64,000 bases of DNA. Source: Owenia fusiformis. Its lineage: Eukaryota; Annelida; Polychaeta; Sabellida; Oweniidae. A model generated the notes under the pieces. That model did no database searches. It was not told the DNA's origin and saw only the letters and a list, made by a program, of their open reading frames with translations. Below, in pieces: positions 10,966-22,395 of this stretch. The DNA is taken from positions 126,001-190,000 of the forward strand of contig CAIIXF020000679.1 in NCBI GenBank assembly GCA_903813345.2, given 5' to 3'. The position numbers and the translations under genes are program-made. The first letter of the stretch is position 1; every line of letters begins with the position of its first letter.

Positions 10966-11667
10966 ATGGACAGTGCTCAACTTTGCTCTCTACATTATCG
11001 ATGAATTTAAAAAATGATATTGTCACATTGAATTATGATATTAGTATTCACTAAACAATATTTTGTAACATTTTGCACTGGTAAAACTATATCGAGTAGT
11101 ATTATAAAGGGTCATTCTAAATTGTAAGATGAATGTGTTTCATTTTATCCAAAAGGACTGTACCCTTTTACTTCCCGACCAAACTTATTTGATTTTTGAT
11201 TTTTACAATAATTTGGGCTTTTTATTTTTTTTATTGGTTTCATAAAAATAATACTAATATCTGTAGAATTGTCTATTCCGGGTGATTAACTCACTATAAG
11301 ATGTAATTGATCGATTTAACAAAATCATGCTCTTTTCATAATGGAGTCCAGTTCTATTTATTGCCGCCAGAAGGCTTCAGTGTATAACACAATCTGACAG
11401 CACAATCTTGGATTGTGCCAAACTGACATTTATAATTATAGTTTTATGATATTACACCACAACATCTAGGCACAAATGCCAAAGGAAAGGGACCAAAAAT
11501 TGTTAAGAAACCTAGCAAGAAAAGCAGGCTCTAAGTGTAGACCCTATACATAACCCAAAACCTTGATCTAACGTGAAAAGAAACAGTGTTTAAAATCCCC
11601 CTTCCTCAACAAATCGGGGACTGATAGCACAATCAAGGACAAGAACACCAAGGTACGTTTCATTCAT
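10966..11667. other. No gene seen
   Basis: AT-rich sequence without a supported exon. A short inverted pair around ACAATCTTGGATTGT at about 11402 is the only structure noted. Confidence 0.45.
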
Positions 11668-11893
11668 ACTAAAGACATCACAATACATTTTAGAAGAAAG
11701 ATTGAAAAAAATTGATATCCAATACTCATTACACCAAAAATAGTTGTAAATACTAGTACGCATAAAATGTAAAGCATTCAGTCTCAAATGATGTGGGATA
11801 GATGAAATCCAGTCTCGAACTCCACAGGCAAGTCAAGGGGTCAACATCCATCCACAAAACCGTTGCCGTAATCCATAAAACACATTATTCACA
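11668..11893 (-). repeat. Diverged fragment related to the Gmr1-like LTR
   Basis: This stretch aligns with 3894-4104, the outer half of the LTR, sharing ATACTCATTACA, GCATTCAGTCTCAAATGATG, GGGTCAACATCCAT and ATAATTCACA-like ends. The similarity stops before the rest of the LTR, so it is a truncated copy or a copy of a related LTR family. A shorter related patch may exist at 34074-34125. Confidence 0.7.
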
Positions 11894-13368
11894 ATGTTCT
11901 TCGATATTTTGACTTAAATTTCATTAGTTGTATATTTACAGTATCCTTAATTCTTGAAAAACCCACTCATCTAATGCGGATTTATCGGCATGCTCTAGTC
12001 AATGGTATTACTTCCGAATATGAAGCGCAGCAACATTCGAAGCAATATTTTAGGAGGTGCATATATATGTCTTGCTGAAAAAAACTCCGGCTTTAGGGTC
12101 GAAAAATGTCTTTCATCACAAGGAGTCAAAAACGAAAATATTTATTATTGCAAACAATATTAGTTTTCTTACCATTTAAAACATTTTATTTCAAGAATTC
12201 ATCCATATTATCGCACGAGGTCAAACAAGAAATTATTGTTCATGTTTTTTAAAACATAATATACTAACAAATATGTAAGACTTATATCTAATTTAATGTA
12301 ACATAGAAATTCAGCTGTAGTCGCAATAAGTCAAGGAAGAGCAATATGCCCTTCTTTATTGATGATAATCACCGCCGAATAACAGTCCATATCTAAAAAC
12401 GTATTGACACCGATTTCGTGAAAAACTAGCCTAATTTAAGCATTTGTCATTCTTATAAAAAGTGATTCATTTATACCATTTATGTAGCTGGATCATTCTG
12501 GTTTCCTTGGCACTCAAGGTTAGGCAAAAATATATAACTAGCTGACATGACAACTCGAATTTGTTGGCAAATTGTAATATTAATCATATATTTTTAATCA
12601 TTTTGTAATATTTTGTGATATTTTCTGTCGTGAAAAGGGGGATTTTGGTTTTTGGTTAGTTTTTTAACGGCAGGCATAATTCAGCCTAAAAGCCGGAAGT
12701 ATATTAAAGGGTTATAATAACAATTATAAGGGAACATATGTAGGTATGTTATTATTAGGTCAAATATCGCTGATCTATAGTGTGGTACCAGCTCCTTTAT
12801 CAGACGTCCTAGAGATTCCATATAATAGACTACTCCTTTTTATCCAATCTCGAGCATAAGAGTTTTTTTAGAATGTTCAAAAATTTCATGTAGTCTTGTA
12901 AGGGGCAACAAAAACGAAAAAATCAAAGTCTTGAAATATTGTTAGGACTTATTTGGTAAAGTCATTAAAAGTTATTAGTTTTTGAAGTCATGATAGGTTT
13001 CTCCTTGGATTTGAAACATTGTGTCAATTATTTGGATTGACATTATAAAGTTTGGTGAAAAAATTAAGTTTGTACCTCATATACCTCCAAACTGTATAAT
13101 TTAAAGTCCATTTTCGCGTGACCAGCCTCAAATATCTAGAGGAGAAATGTTTTTCACATTCGTTATGTAAGATTGCTTTTAATATTTTGCACACATCTGT
13201 TATACATATAGGGTATGCAAAAAATGTTTACAGCTTTCCAAAGGCTAGAAAAGTATTATAATATTATGACATAAAGTGTCCGATAAATTGGACTACGTAT
13301 ACCGCCGTGTTTACATTAGAGGATTAGAAGAGTTTATTTTTATCTAGGTATGTAAGCTATATCAATAT
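11894..13368. other. No gene seen
   Basis: About 1.5 kb of AT-rich, stop-dense sequence with no exon or repeat that I can name. Confidence 0.45.
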
Positions 13369-13744
13369 TAGTACAATAACGTCATTTCGAAGGGCAATAT
13401 AGCGAAATATTGGACCTTCGGCCGTAGTGAAATATTGGACCGAGGGCCTTATGTAATAATCACAAATTACAAACTACAATCAAAATATGAATATCTTAAA
13501 TCTCAATGTAAAGTTCTTAACATTAATAGTTTTTTGAAAATCCACAGCTATAAAACGAAATCCCCGGAAATTGTTGAGCGGGTGATATATACATGTATAT
13601 CTTCCGCTCACCTCAGTGGGAGGTATACATATATCACCCGCTCACCTCAGATATCGATGATATTCCCGCATATTATTTACCTATAACACTACTTAGTATG
13701 AGATATTCAGTATATTGCCCCCATAAATGACGTTATTAGTACTA
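13369..13744. mobile_element. Terminal-inverted-repeat element with internal palindromes
   Basis: The left end AGTACAATAACGTCATTT matches the right end read on the minus strand (AGTACTAATAACGTCATTT). Inside are ATATTGGACC repeats flanking TTCGGCCGTAG and a palindrome around GAGCGGGTGATATAT. No transposase is present. It is non-autonomous; the superfamily is unclear. Confidence 0.6.
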
Positions 13745-13775
13745 TAATAACCGTTAATGCATAGGGCTGAAATAA

Positions 13776-14023
13776 CAAAAATCATACGCATTGAACGATA
13801 TCTTATTTCCCGGGGAATTGTCGGGCGTTAATGCATTATCATTACCACCTTGCCGGGCCAGTTCTTGGGGTTTTAGTGCTAGTTAAGAAGGCATTCATTT
13901 TACTATATCGACCTGAGCAATATGTGACGTCATAGTGGCGGTCAATACAGCCGGTCAAGAATGCATTTAATGACCAGTAATTTTTCCGGGAAATTAGATA
14001 TCGTTCAGTGCGTAAGATTTTCT
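13776..14023. mobile_element. MITE with about 35-bp terminal inverted repeats
   Basis: The ends ATACGCATTGAACGATATCT and, on the minus strand, TTACGCACTGAACGATATCT pair over about 35 bases and extend into TTTCCCGG. The element is about 248 bp with no coding capacity. No clean target duplication was found. Confidence 0.7.
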
Positions 14024-14672
14024 TGCTGTGGATTCTGGCTAGGATTCCTTCAGTGGTAAACAATGTATTTTAAGGAGTGCTATGTGAATAAGTATGTGAT
14101 GTCAATTGTCCCTTTGAAGGATTATATAGTGAGGATTATATTTAGGCCAAGCAAATGGGCTCATAAAAGGCCCAAACATCCCAAAAATCAAAAATGTAGA
14201 AAAATATATGCAGTGGACAAATATGAAATTTCACTTCCTAGGTACCCCTACAACCCTATCCCAAAATTGAGTATTGGTAGGTAACAATTTGTTTTATTCC
14301 AAAATGAAATGCTCTCGTCATTTTTACAAGTTTTATTATGATAGATCATAGACTCACAAGTAATTAAAATATTGTTTTGATCATTTTTGAGACCAGTAAT
14401 TGGTCATTTGAACCCAAATTATAACAAAATTGGCCACAAATTAGGCATGTTATCACATCTATTTAGATATTTTAGAATCAGTTTGTCAGAAGAGCATGAA
14501 AAAAATCATGGTGTTACATATTTATATAGACTTCACATTTGATAAGTATAAGAATTCTGACGCGTATACTAAGGAATAAAAAGTTATTTCATTTGTATAC
14601 TTTTATCCCGCCCACTTTTGGGGTGACTATACTTTTGTTGACTTACTTCACATTTGCATCACATTTGTATTG
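14024..14672. other. No gene seen
   Basis: Short frames only, without domain similarity. The right end abuts the 5-bp target copy of the next element. Confidence 0.45.
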
Positions 14673-15207
14673 CACTGGTGATCCACTCGATTACGCTGGT
14701 TACCAAAACGAACCGTTTTGGTAACAAAATGTCGGAACGTCGAAGGCACGATTTTCCTTTTTTCCTTATTTCACGCGTTGTAGGCAAAATCCCCACGACG
14801 TTTTTTCTCACAACGTGCAGCAGTATCATATGTTTTAGAAAATGTACATGTTTGCGAAAAAATAGCTCAGAGGACAACAGAATCGTCGATTTACTTCCTC
14901 ACTTAAGTTACATAAACGGTTTTTCGAAAAACAGTTAAGATCTGCACTTTTAACCCAAACCGTTTATGTAACTTAAGTGAGGAAGTAAATCGACGATTCT
15001 GTTGTCTTCTGAACTATTTGTTCGCAAATATGTACAATTTCTTAAACATATGATACTGATACACGTTTGTGTTAAGTAATGTCGTGGGAATTCTGCCTAC
15101 AACGTGTAAAATAAGGAAACGAGAAAATCGTACTTCCGGATGTTCCGACATTTTGTTACCAAAACGGTTCGTTTTGGTAACCAGCGTAATCGAGTGGATC
15201 ACCAGTG
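14673..15207. mobile_element. Fold-back element, about 260-bp arms, 5-bp target duplication
   Basis: The element begins CACTGGTGATCCACTCGATT and ends with its inverse. Both arms are about 260 bases, separated by about 30 bases centred near 14945. The flanks TATTG (14668-14672) and TATTG (15208-15212) form a 5-bp direct target duplication. Arm ends carry the palindrome AAAACGRRCCGTTTTGG-type sequence. There is no transposase. Several short frames in the arms are mirror images of each other, not genes. Confidence 0.85.
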
Positions 15208-15675
15208 TATTGGAGATGAAATCTAAATAATCTATAAAGGCTTGTCATCATCTAAAATACAAGTTTTGTGAAGGTTTATACCTTATTAGTATGAAAAATA
15301 GGAATTATTACTTGCACCAGGTGAAAGTTTAGGACGACCTCACTTTTATTTGATGAATAATTGGATATACTATGATATAAGGGTATTGGGTAACTGCTCT
15401 ATACTAGGCTTATCTAAATAATGTTGTTACTGTGGAATTTGATTTAAAACAAAATTTAATTTTGTTTAAATTCCTAATTACAATCTGCAATTACAAAATT
15501 CGCATACATTTAAATTCATCGGGTAAATAAATCTTACATAAAAGAACATTACTATGGGACTATCAATTGAATGTATAATTTTGTAGAAACGATTTTATGT
15601 ATATTTTATAAAGGTATTAAACTGATATAACACATTTAAACCTCAGATGTCTGGAGAGCCATTAAAATAATTCCA
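15208..15675. other. No gene seen
   Basis: AT-rich spacer with no supported feature. Confidence 0.45.
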
Positions 15676-16010
15676 GTGTGCAGAAATGGTGGTAATTGTA
15701 GAACTGTTATACAATTCATCAACACAATGACACTTCAGACAAAGAAAGGGGAGTTTTTGCTTAACTCAGTGAAGAAGCAGAATTTTATACACATGTTGTC
15801 TGCCTGGTTGGAGAACATTGAGTGTGAAGTGCTACATGCAGAATCGGATGCAGATACAGTGATTGTGAAGATTTCAATTCAAAGTGTGGTCAATCTCAAA
15901 TACAGTACTAATAGGAGATGATACAGATATATTTAAGTTTGGATATTTCATCAAGACTAACATATATTTTTATTATCTCCAAAGAAACCCCCTGGATGAC
16001 AATTATTTCA
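15676..16010 (+). pseudogene. Degraded fragment of a PIN/FEN-like nuclease-type protein
   Basis: An 81-codon frame (15676-15921) contains KKQNFIHMLSAWLENIECEV and HAESDADTVIVK. A second frame directly after it gives VLIGDDTDIF, so one frameshift separates the two near 15905. From memory, uncharacterised invertebrate proteins carry this pair of segments (HADADADVLIV followed by VGDDTDLLVLL); clustered acidic residues of this kind are typical of PIN/FEN-like folds. The identification rests on that memory and needs a search. The fragment has no clear exon borders and later stops, so it is probably a broken copy from a repetitive family rather than a gene. Confidence 0.45.
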
Positions 16011-16217
16011 GCTGAAATTCTTTTTGAAACGTGGTGGATCTTAAAAATCTATAAGTGGGACTCCCTTTATAGAAGCTTTGAACTGAATTTACAACTCTTA
16101 ATAAGCTAAATATTGACCTGATAGCTCAGAAATTTTTTTTTTCGAATATTCTCTCTACAGTCCTTGTTGCCCCTTTAATGGAGGAAATAAAGAATATACA
16201 ATACAATACAATACAAT
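16011..16217 (+). repeat. LINE-like 3' tail with (ACAAT)n
   Basis: The segment ends CCTTTAATGGAGGAAATAAA and is followed by about four ACAAT repeats (about 16197-16217). A polyadenylation-like signal followed by a short tandem tail is typical of non-LTR retrotransposon 3' ends. No body of the element is recognisable upstream. Confidence 0.45.
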
Positions 16218-18000
16218 ACCATGAAAACAAGGTTGAACACAAAACATTGACCCAGTTACTGTCTATTCAGCATGGGTTCACTAAGGGAAATATTATTAAT
16301 GACTTAGATCGTTTACAGTTAAGTTGTATTCCAAGAAACTTAGAAAAAAAAATTTAGAAATGCAAATTGTTCAATTTTGTTTTTCAATTATAAAAAATGG
16401 CACCTGTAGAGAACAACGTTTTCAAAAAGTTTTAAAACGGAGATATTTACTTATGCAACATTCATTGGCATGTGTCAGGGAATAAATAGGAAGAATATGC
16501 ATTTGATTCTATATCTTGTTCCTGAAGGAATTTGTTAAGGAGCGGTATATCTTAACGTACTTTTATCATCCCGAACTCAAATATTTCGAATACTTATTTC
16601 GAGAACGCTTTGTTGAGAATGAATTCGAGATGTACTCAAAATTAGTGCATTTAAATGTGTATTATTATCTAAATAAACATCTCACAAATTATTTTGGAAA
16701 TCAAAGATGTACGATTTTTGAGATTTTTATTTTCGAATGTTGACTTACTTACTTGGCTTGACTGATATATGTAAGTTCAAAATTAAGGCAGCATTGTTTG
16801 ATTATGAACATTCAAACCATGCCCTGTATAAAGACCAGGGATTTACTATTTACGTTACAGTATTAACTCAGTAGGATTTATCAACGTAGACACTTCTACC
16901 TCACTTTTTGTTGAATTTCATCTTGAAAACCAACATGCTTCAGTTGAACTTCTTCATTTCATTTCCCAATATCAGTGTGTGATCAAGAACATCAATAACA
17001 ATTTTTCCTAAAAGTCCCCATCTAAAGTTTAAACCACTCTGGCTTATATTGTAGTCTTACCCAATGTTATCGAAGGGTGATATGTGAATTTTTTTTTTGA
17101 ATTTCAAAAAGTAGTATTTGAAGGACTTTTTGTTCAAAAAATATTTTAGAGGTAACACATATCTTTTAATAAACCACATTTCATCCCAATGCATAGCATT
17201 CATCCTCACATGTTTTTTTGCAGAAAAAATCAATCAGTTCATAAATAAGCGAGAAATGAACTCATCAATCCATGAAAATGGTTCAGAGAAAATACATTTC
17301 AAAAATTTAGTTCTCATAGAAACAAATGGTAGAATGATACATAAAACATAATATATCCTTCCTTTTAACCTGGTTAGACAATCAACATTTGTTTTTTATT
17401 AAGGTTTAGCACATTTAGAAAAGATTGACATAGAAAAAATCAGTTTTTGTCACCTGAGTGAGTCATAATGACATCACTAATGTTGCAAAATATTTTTGAT
17501 ATGCTAAAACGTTGAAGTGGCCCATTAAATAAGGTATTTTATTATTGAAACAGTATGTCCATTGTTCAATATATTTGCATTGGTGTTAAAAAAAGATAAT
17601 ATTTTATGAAATGTATGGAGAAATATTTGATGATAAAAAAACGTTCAACTATTTTTTGAAATTGCGGGAAATTTGAATATTTGAGAAATGCTCACTACTT
17701 TTTCATAAACATTTTTCGATCACTGATTAAACATCATTTCTATCAAATATTCCTCTGTTTTACCAGAAAAGGTATATTGCATATCAAATTGAATTTAAGG
17801 ACAACACATTTGATATTTAAGCACTTATCAACTAAAAATAGGGTTACCCCTATATTTCACCTGACATTTGCAGTATTTTCTATTTTTTACATAATCCTTT
17901 CCTGAAAACATGAAAAACAGTGTTTCAGGACATAATAAGACTTTACAAATAATTTACTTGAGCTATTGAGTACAATTATGACATATCTTGGAAGTAATTG
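16218..18000. other. No gene seen
   Basis: AT-rich sequence with only short frames up to the assembly gap. Confidence 0.45.
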
Positions 18001-18500
18001 NNNNNNNNNNNNNNNNNNNNNNNNNNNNNNNNNNNNNNNNNNNNNNNNNNNNNNNNNNNNNNNNNNNNNNNNNNNNNNNNNNNNNNNNNNNNNNNNNNNN
18101 NNNNNNNNNNNNNNNNNNNNNNNNNNNNNNNNNNNNNNNNNNNNNNNNNNNNNNNNNNNNNNNNNNNNNNNNNNNNNNNNNNNNNNNNNNNNNNNNNNNN
18201 NNNNNNNNNNNNNNNNNNNNNNNNNNNNNNNNNNNNNNNNNNNNNNNNNNNNNNNNNNNNNNNNNNNNNNNNNNNNNNNNNNNNNNNNNNNNNNNNNNNN
18301 NNNNNNNNNNNNNNNNNNNNNNNNNNNNNNNNNNNNNNNNNNNNNNNNNNNNNNNNNNNNNNNNNNNNNNNNNNNNNNNNNNNNNNNNNNNNNNNNNNNN
18401 NNNNNNNNNNNNNNNNNNNNNNNNNNNNNNNNNNNNNNNNNNNNNNNNNNNNNNNNNNNNNNNNNNNNNNNNNNNNNNNNNNNNNNNNNNNNNNNNNNNN
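18001..18500. other. Assembly gap (500 N)
   Basis: Exactly 500 undetermined bases, which looks like a default gap length. Long frames spanning it are artefacts of reading N as an amino acid. Confidence 0.99.
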
Positions 18501-18677
18501 TCATGTACATTCCCCTTCATAAGTTTGGCAACCATTCATTTGACCAAAACCTGTCCATATTTGGTTAATGGCAAAAATATAATTTTTCTATAATAATCTT
18601 ATAATTTTGTAATCACTAAGCATTTGAATAGTGATCGAGTCAAAAGGGGACATTTAGTTACAAAGCAATCTAGGCAA

Positions 18678-18780
18678 GGTGTGTCCGATTCCAGCCAATC
18701 CGATTACAGTATTTCAAAAACCTGTAGTGCATGAAATAACCAATCACTGCATCCACCTTATGTCGGAGAATGTAAGTCAT
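18678..18780 (+). repeat. Dispersed repeat, copy 1
   Basis: Shares AAGGTGTGTCCGATTC and CAATCACTGCA with 19629-19731 in the same orientation, about 950 bases apart and moderately diverged. Confidence 0.7.
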
Positions 18781-19628
18781 ATGAATCAAAACTCCCGTCT
18801 TTGCAGTAATACTTTAATGTAGCTTCATTTGTTATAAATTCTACATTTTATTTAATCGTCGAAGACGACTTAGTATCTGTACGACTAATCCTTGAATCAC
18901 GAGTGATTTTTTTACTAAAGGTGGAAGTTAAAAAATATTGGATATATCCGGATGTTTAGCAACTATTTTCAATTGTGTAGCCTCGGTATCAACTTCTAAC
19001 ATTTATATCAACTTTGAATATTTTTTTCATCGTTCAAATATTTTAGCAATAACGTACAATTATGAATATGTAAAATATCAAATGGGATATAAAGAAATAA
19101 AATGTAAATAAATGGGATTTTTCTATTTTTGTGTATTTATTCACAATCTTTACTTTTTATCGATGGTTCTCAATGAAACTGGACATCAAGATTACAAGCT
19201 ATCTTAGGGAGGCCCGAATGCCTTTTGGACAAATTGAAAGCCAGCCAAACGTCAAATCTCGAATACATAACTCCTATCAACTAGTAGATGATGATAGAAA
19301 AAAGATTTGTTCAATTTGAAGCAAGTCGAAATTTGACCCCGAAAATGTCGAAATTTGACCTTTTTTCACGTTTTTGAGCTCTGATATCTCAAAACCGGTG
19401 CAGAATCTTTATAGATAGTAAATTGCTAATATATATGTGTAGAATCTTCAGAGAAATGTATATGCTGACTTTTAATTCAAAATATCAATCTGTAGTCTCG
19501 AACTTTGAGAACTTAGATAGTAAAGATTATGACATAATTTGATGTCCTTGACCTTAAAATGTTTACTCTTTTGGAGTTAAGTACGTTAGTTCTTTTGTTA
19601 TTAAGCTGACCTTAATTTGATTCACATC
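18781..19628. other. No gene seen
   Basis: AT-rich sequence. GTCGAAATTTGACC occurs twice near 19326-19360. No exon is supported. Confidence 0.45.
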
Positions 19629-19731
19629 AAGGTGTGTCCGATTCAAGCCGATCCGAATACAATGTTTCAAATAACTGAAATGCATAAAATAATCAATCAC
19701 TGCAAGTTCATTCCGTGTGTTGTAACGTGTA
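19629..19731 (+). repeat. Dispersed repeat, copy 2
   Basis: Second copy of the repeat at 18678-18780, with the same start motif and the shared segment ending in CAATCACTGCA. Confidence 0.7.
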
Positions 19732-20398
19732 ATCGTGACAAGTTGACTCAACGTATTGAAATTGATGCTTTTCCAACTTACCCTTGCAAATAATTTCATT
19801 GAAATATATGTTCTTTTAGTGATTTCGTATCAATTAGGTGACATGGTAGTTAATATTTTACAATGTGAAGAAAGAAATTTAAGAAAGAATTAAAGCCCAA
19901 GACTCAATGCATTGTGTAATGACTATTCCTTCCAGGCGTTACTTCCTAAAATTAGCACTCGATATTCTGCATCTCGTGCAAATTTTGGAAAGAAACACTT
20001 TCAAGAAATTGTTATTCCATATTGCACTGATTCCAGGGTCTAAATCCTTAAATACAAAAATTTCAAAAGCGAACTCCTTGGACCTTTTGTAGGTAGCTGA
20101 AGTTCCACCAGAGGTCAAATCTCAAATTTAAGGTCAAATTTGAACTCCTGAGAATTTGTAGATGATTTTTCCCGAAAAAATGACCAAAGTAAGCAAATCT
20201 TTATTAGAAATTTGTGCTCTCCCCTGAACTTACTGAGGCGCTGCGCCTCCAAACAATTGCAATCAAAGAAATGCGCCTCGGGGTTATTCTTTGCGCCCGT
20301 GACAAACCCTACACGTTGTTTCTCCGCCTCAAAAGATTTAAAATAACAAAATCTTACCGAAAAGTCGAAGTTTTGTTTGTTTTTGTATTTTCACTTAT
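19732..20398. other. No gene seen; perfect 15-bp palindrome
   Basis: GAGGCGCTGCGCCTC at about 20235-20249 is a perfect inverted repeat with a one-base centre, in a locally GC-richer patch that repeats GCGCCTC. No exon is supported. Confidence 0.5.
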
Positions 20399-20630
20399 GC
20401 AGTGTTTTATCGAACGCATATTCCTTTACTTCAATAACAGATTTACATGGAAGAAAAACTAACATTCGCTATTTTATTTGACCGATCATAAATTCACGTC
20501 GTTCGTATGTGCAAAACTCTATCGAACGCACATTTATTTATTGGTTCAATGACAGATTACATGGAAGAAAATGAATTGTTCGCTATTTCAAACGACCGAA
20601 CGCAAATTTGTGCCGTTCGTATTTTTCTCC
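20399..20630 (+). repeat. Two tandem about 115-bp copies
   Basis: Both copies share TATCGAACGCA, ATGACAGATT/ATAACAGATT, ACATGGAAGAAAA, TTCGCTATTT and CGTTCGTAT in the same order. They differ by substitutions and small indels. Confidence 0.8.
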
Positions 20631-20753
20631 CAGACTTAAAAAATAACTTTCCCCTTATTTCGATATATTTACTTGATTTTATCAGAAGAATGTCAGAAGC
20701 ACACCGCTGGCAAGTTGTCTGGCATAACACAATCGAGTGTAAGTACTTTTTAA

Positions 20754-22015
20754 AGGGACCCAACACCATGGTCACATGATCAGTCGTGTGGAGGTAAGCT
20801 CCCAGTTGAAATAAAAGCACTGTCCTCCTTTGGTTTCTGTGAAAAGTAGCTAATACCCTCATGTATTGGTCAGTTTGTGTGTCACACGACTAATCTCCAA
20901 CATATGCTTCATTCAACATATTTTATGCTATTGAGCTGCATATATAAACAGTACTTTGCAACTAAGGTCATACAGTATACTTACCCCTTGCAAATTGTAA
21001 TTTATTGAATTCACAGTAAACCCATCAATTTTTAAGAAAACAAAGAATATTGTTCTCATGGATCTATTATTTATGTTAGACTAACTATGAAAATATAAAT
21101 ATGAAATAATATGTTAGCTCGAAGTCATATATAAGATGAAAATATATGTTCATGCATTTGCATTTTCCCAAAGGGAATATTCCCATGTAAGTAAATACAG
21201 GTGCAATATATAATTTATATGTATATCTATGTCATCTGTCTATACATGCGCGTATAGCCTAGTGTTACATGTGAACAAGATGGTTCTGGAAAGAAATGAG
21301 CGTGGCAGATTTGCTAAAAAGCCACATACACCACAAAAGCAAGACCAATTTGAAAGTAAGTTCATTATTCTCAAGGGTACACTTCAAGTGAAAGCTACAT
21401 TGCTACAGGGTGGCCTATCATTCTGAGACAAATGTATTATCCAACGATTGTGATTTTCGAAGCTAAAATGTGATATATTGAGCAGATGGAAATACATTCC
21501 CATGAGATATGTATATATAGTCAAAAGTGATAACTATTTATTGAGTGTAATGAAATGTATCCTTCGCTAACTGCTTTTGTTTGAGATAATTATCATGAAA
21601 TATTTTTAAATTAATTTTTATGTGTGTCATTGATCCTAATCCACCCTGTAGTCTGGTGTTTGTAGAGCATTGCGACTCTTACAACTTATTCTCACAAATA
21701 TCAAACCTCATTTACTAATTAATTTTTTGTGTGAATATGAAGAGTCCAAGCATTGCTTTTTTATGTTTATTGTATAGCTATATTTAGCCTTGATATCCAT
21801 GATTTTTTAAAACAAAATCTCACCGTTAGATTTCGAGCTAATCATGTTTACTCATTTGTCTAATTGAAAAACAATGCAAATCTCATTTTTTCAAAAGAAA
21901 AAAATTGAAATTCTAAGACGGTGAAAAATCATTAAAAAATACACAGATTCAGAATCCGGCAAGCATTTTCCCTTATTCCTCTCCGTTAATAAGTTTTGTA
22001 AGGTGTTGGATCCCT
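20754..22015 (+). mobile_element. TTAA-flanked non-autonomous DNA transposon
   Basis: The 1262-base element is flanked by TTAA at 20750-20753 and 22016-22019. The ends pair as AGGGACCCAACACC and, on the minus strand, AGGGATCCAACACC. A TTAA target points to the Kolobok or piggyBac groups; the AGGG ends favour Kolobok (inference). Near 21280 a short frame, MVLERNERGRFAKKP, ends at a good splice donor (AAAGTAAGT). This could be the relic of a first transposase exon. No catalytic domain remains. Confidence 0.7.
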
Positions 22016-22088
22016 TTAAGTGAATCTGGTCGCCCGATTAACTAAAAATGGCCCTGTTGAATTTCAACAAAAATATGCTTTAAGCGGC

Positions 22089-22395
22089 AAAGGATGATTC
22101 TCGGTTTGGAGAACGAAGTTCATCACTCTAATTGAGCGCTATCCCTGCTTCGGACAAATTTGATTTTTTTTACATAATATAGATTTGAATGTCTTCTTTT
22201 GAATAGACATAAATTAATTTGGGTAATATTTCTAGATTTTCCATAAAAAAATTACTAGTGAACCACCCAACGTCGCTTCTATGATTCGTACCACTTTTTT
22301 AACTTGATGTATTGCATATTTTCGTGGGTCGATTTAAAAAAAAATACAAACGACGTATACATGAATATGTCATAAGCATATCGTGAGATAATTGT
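22089..22395 (+). repeat. Repeat family A, left-hand copy
   Basis: Starts AAAGGATGATTCTCGGTTTG and runs about 300 bases. The same sequence lies inverted at 30935-31240, and its first 190 bases are shared with the complete element at 58254-58649. Confidence 0.85.

Noticed and set aside
17887-18593. Five long frames of 174-207 codons across 18001-18500
   Set aside because: They consist almost wholly of undetermined residues from the 500-N gap.
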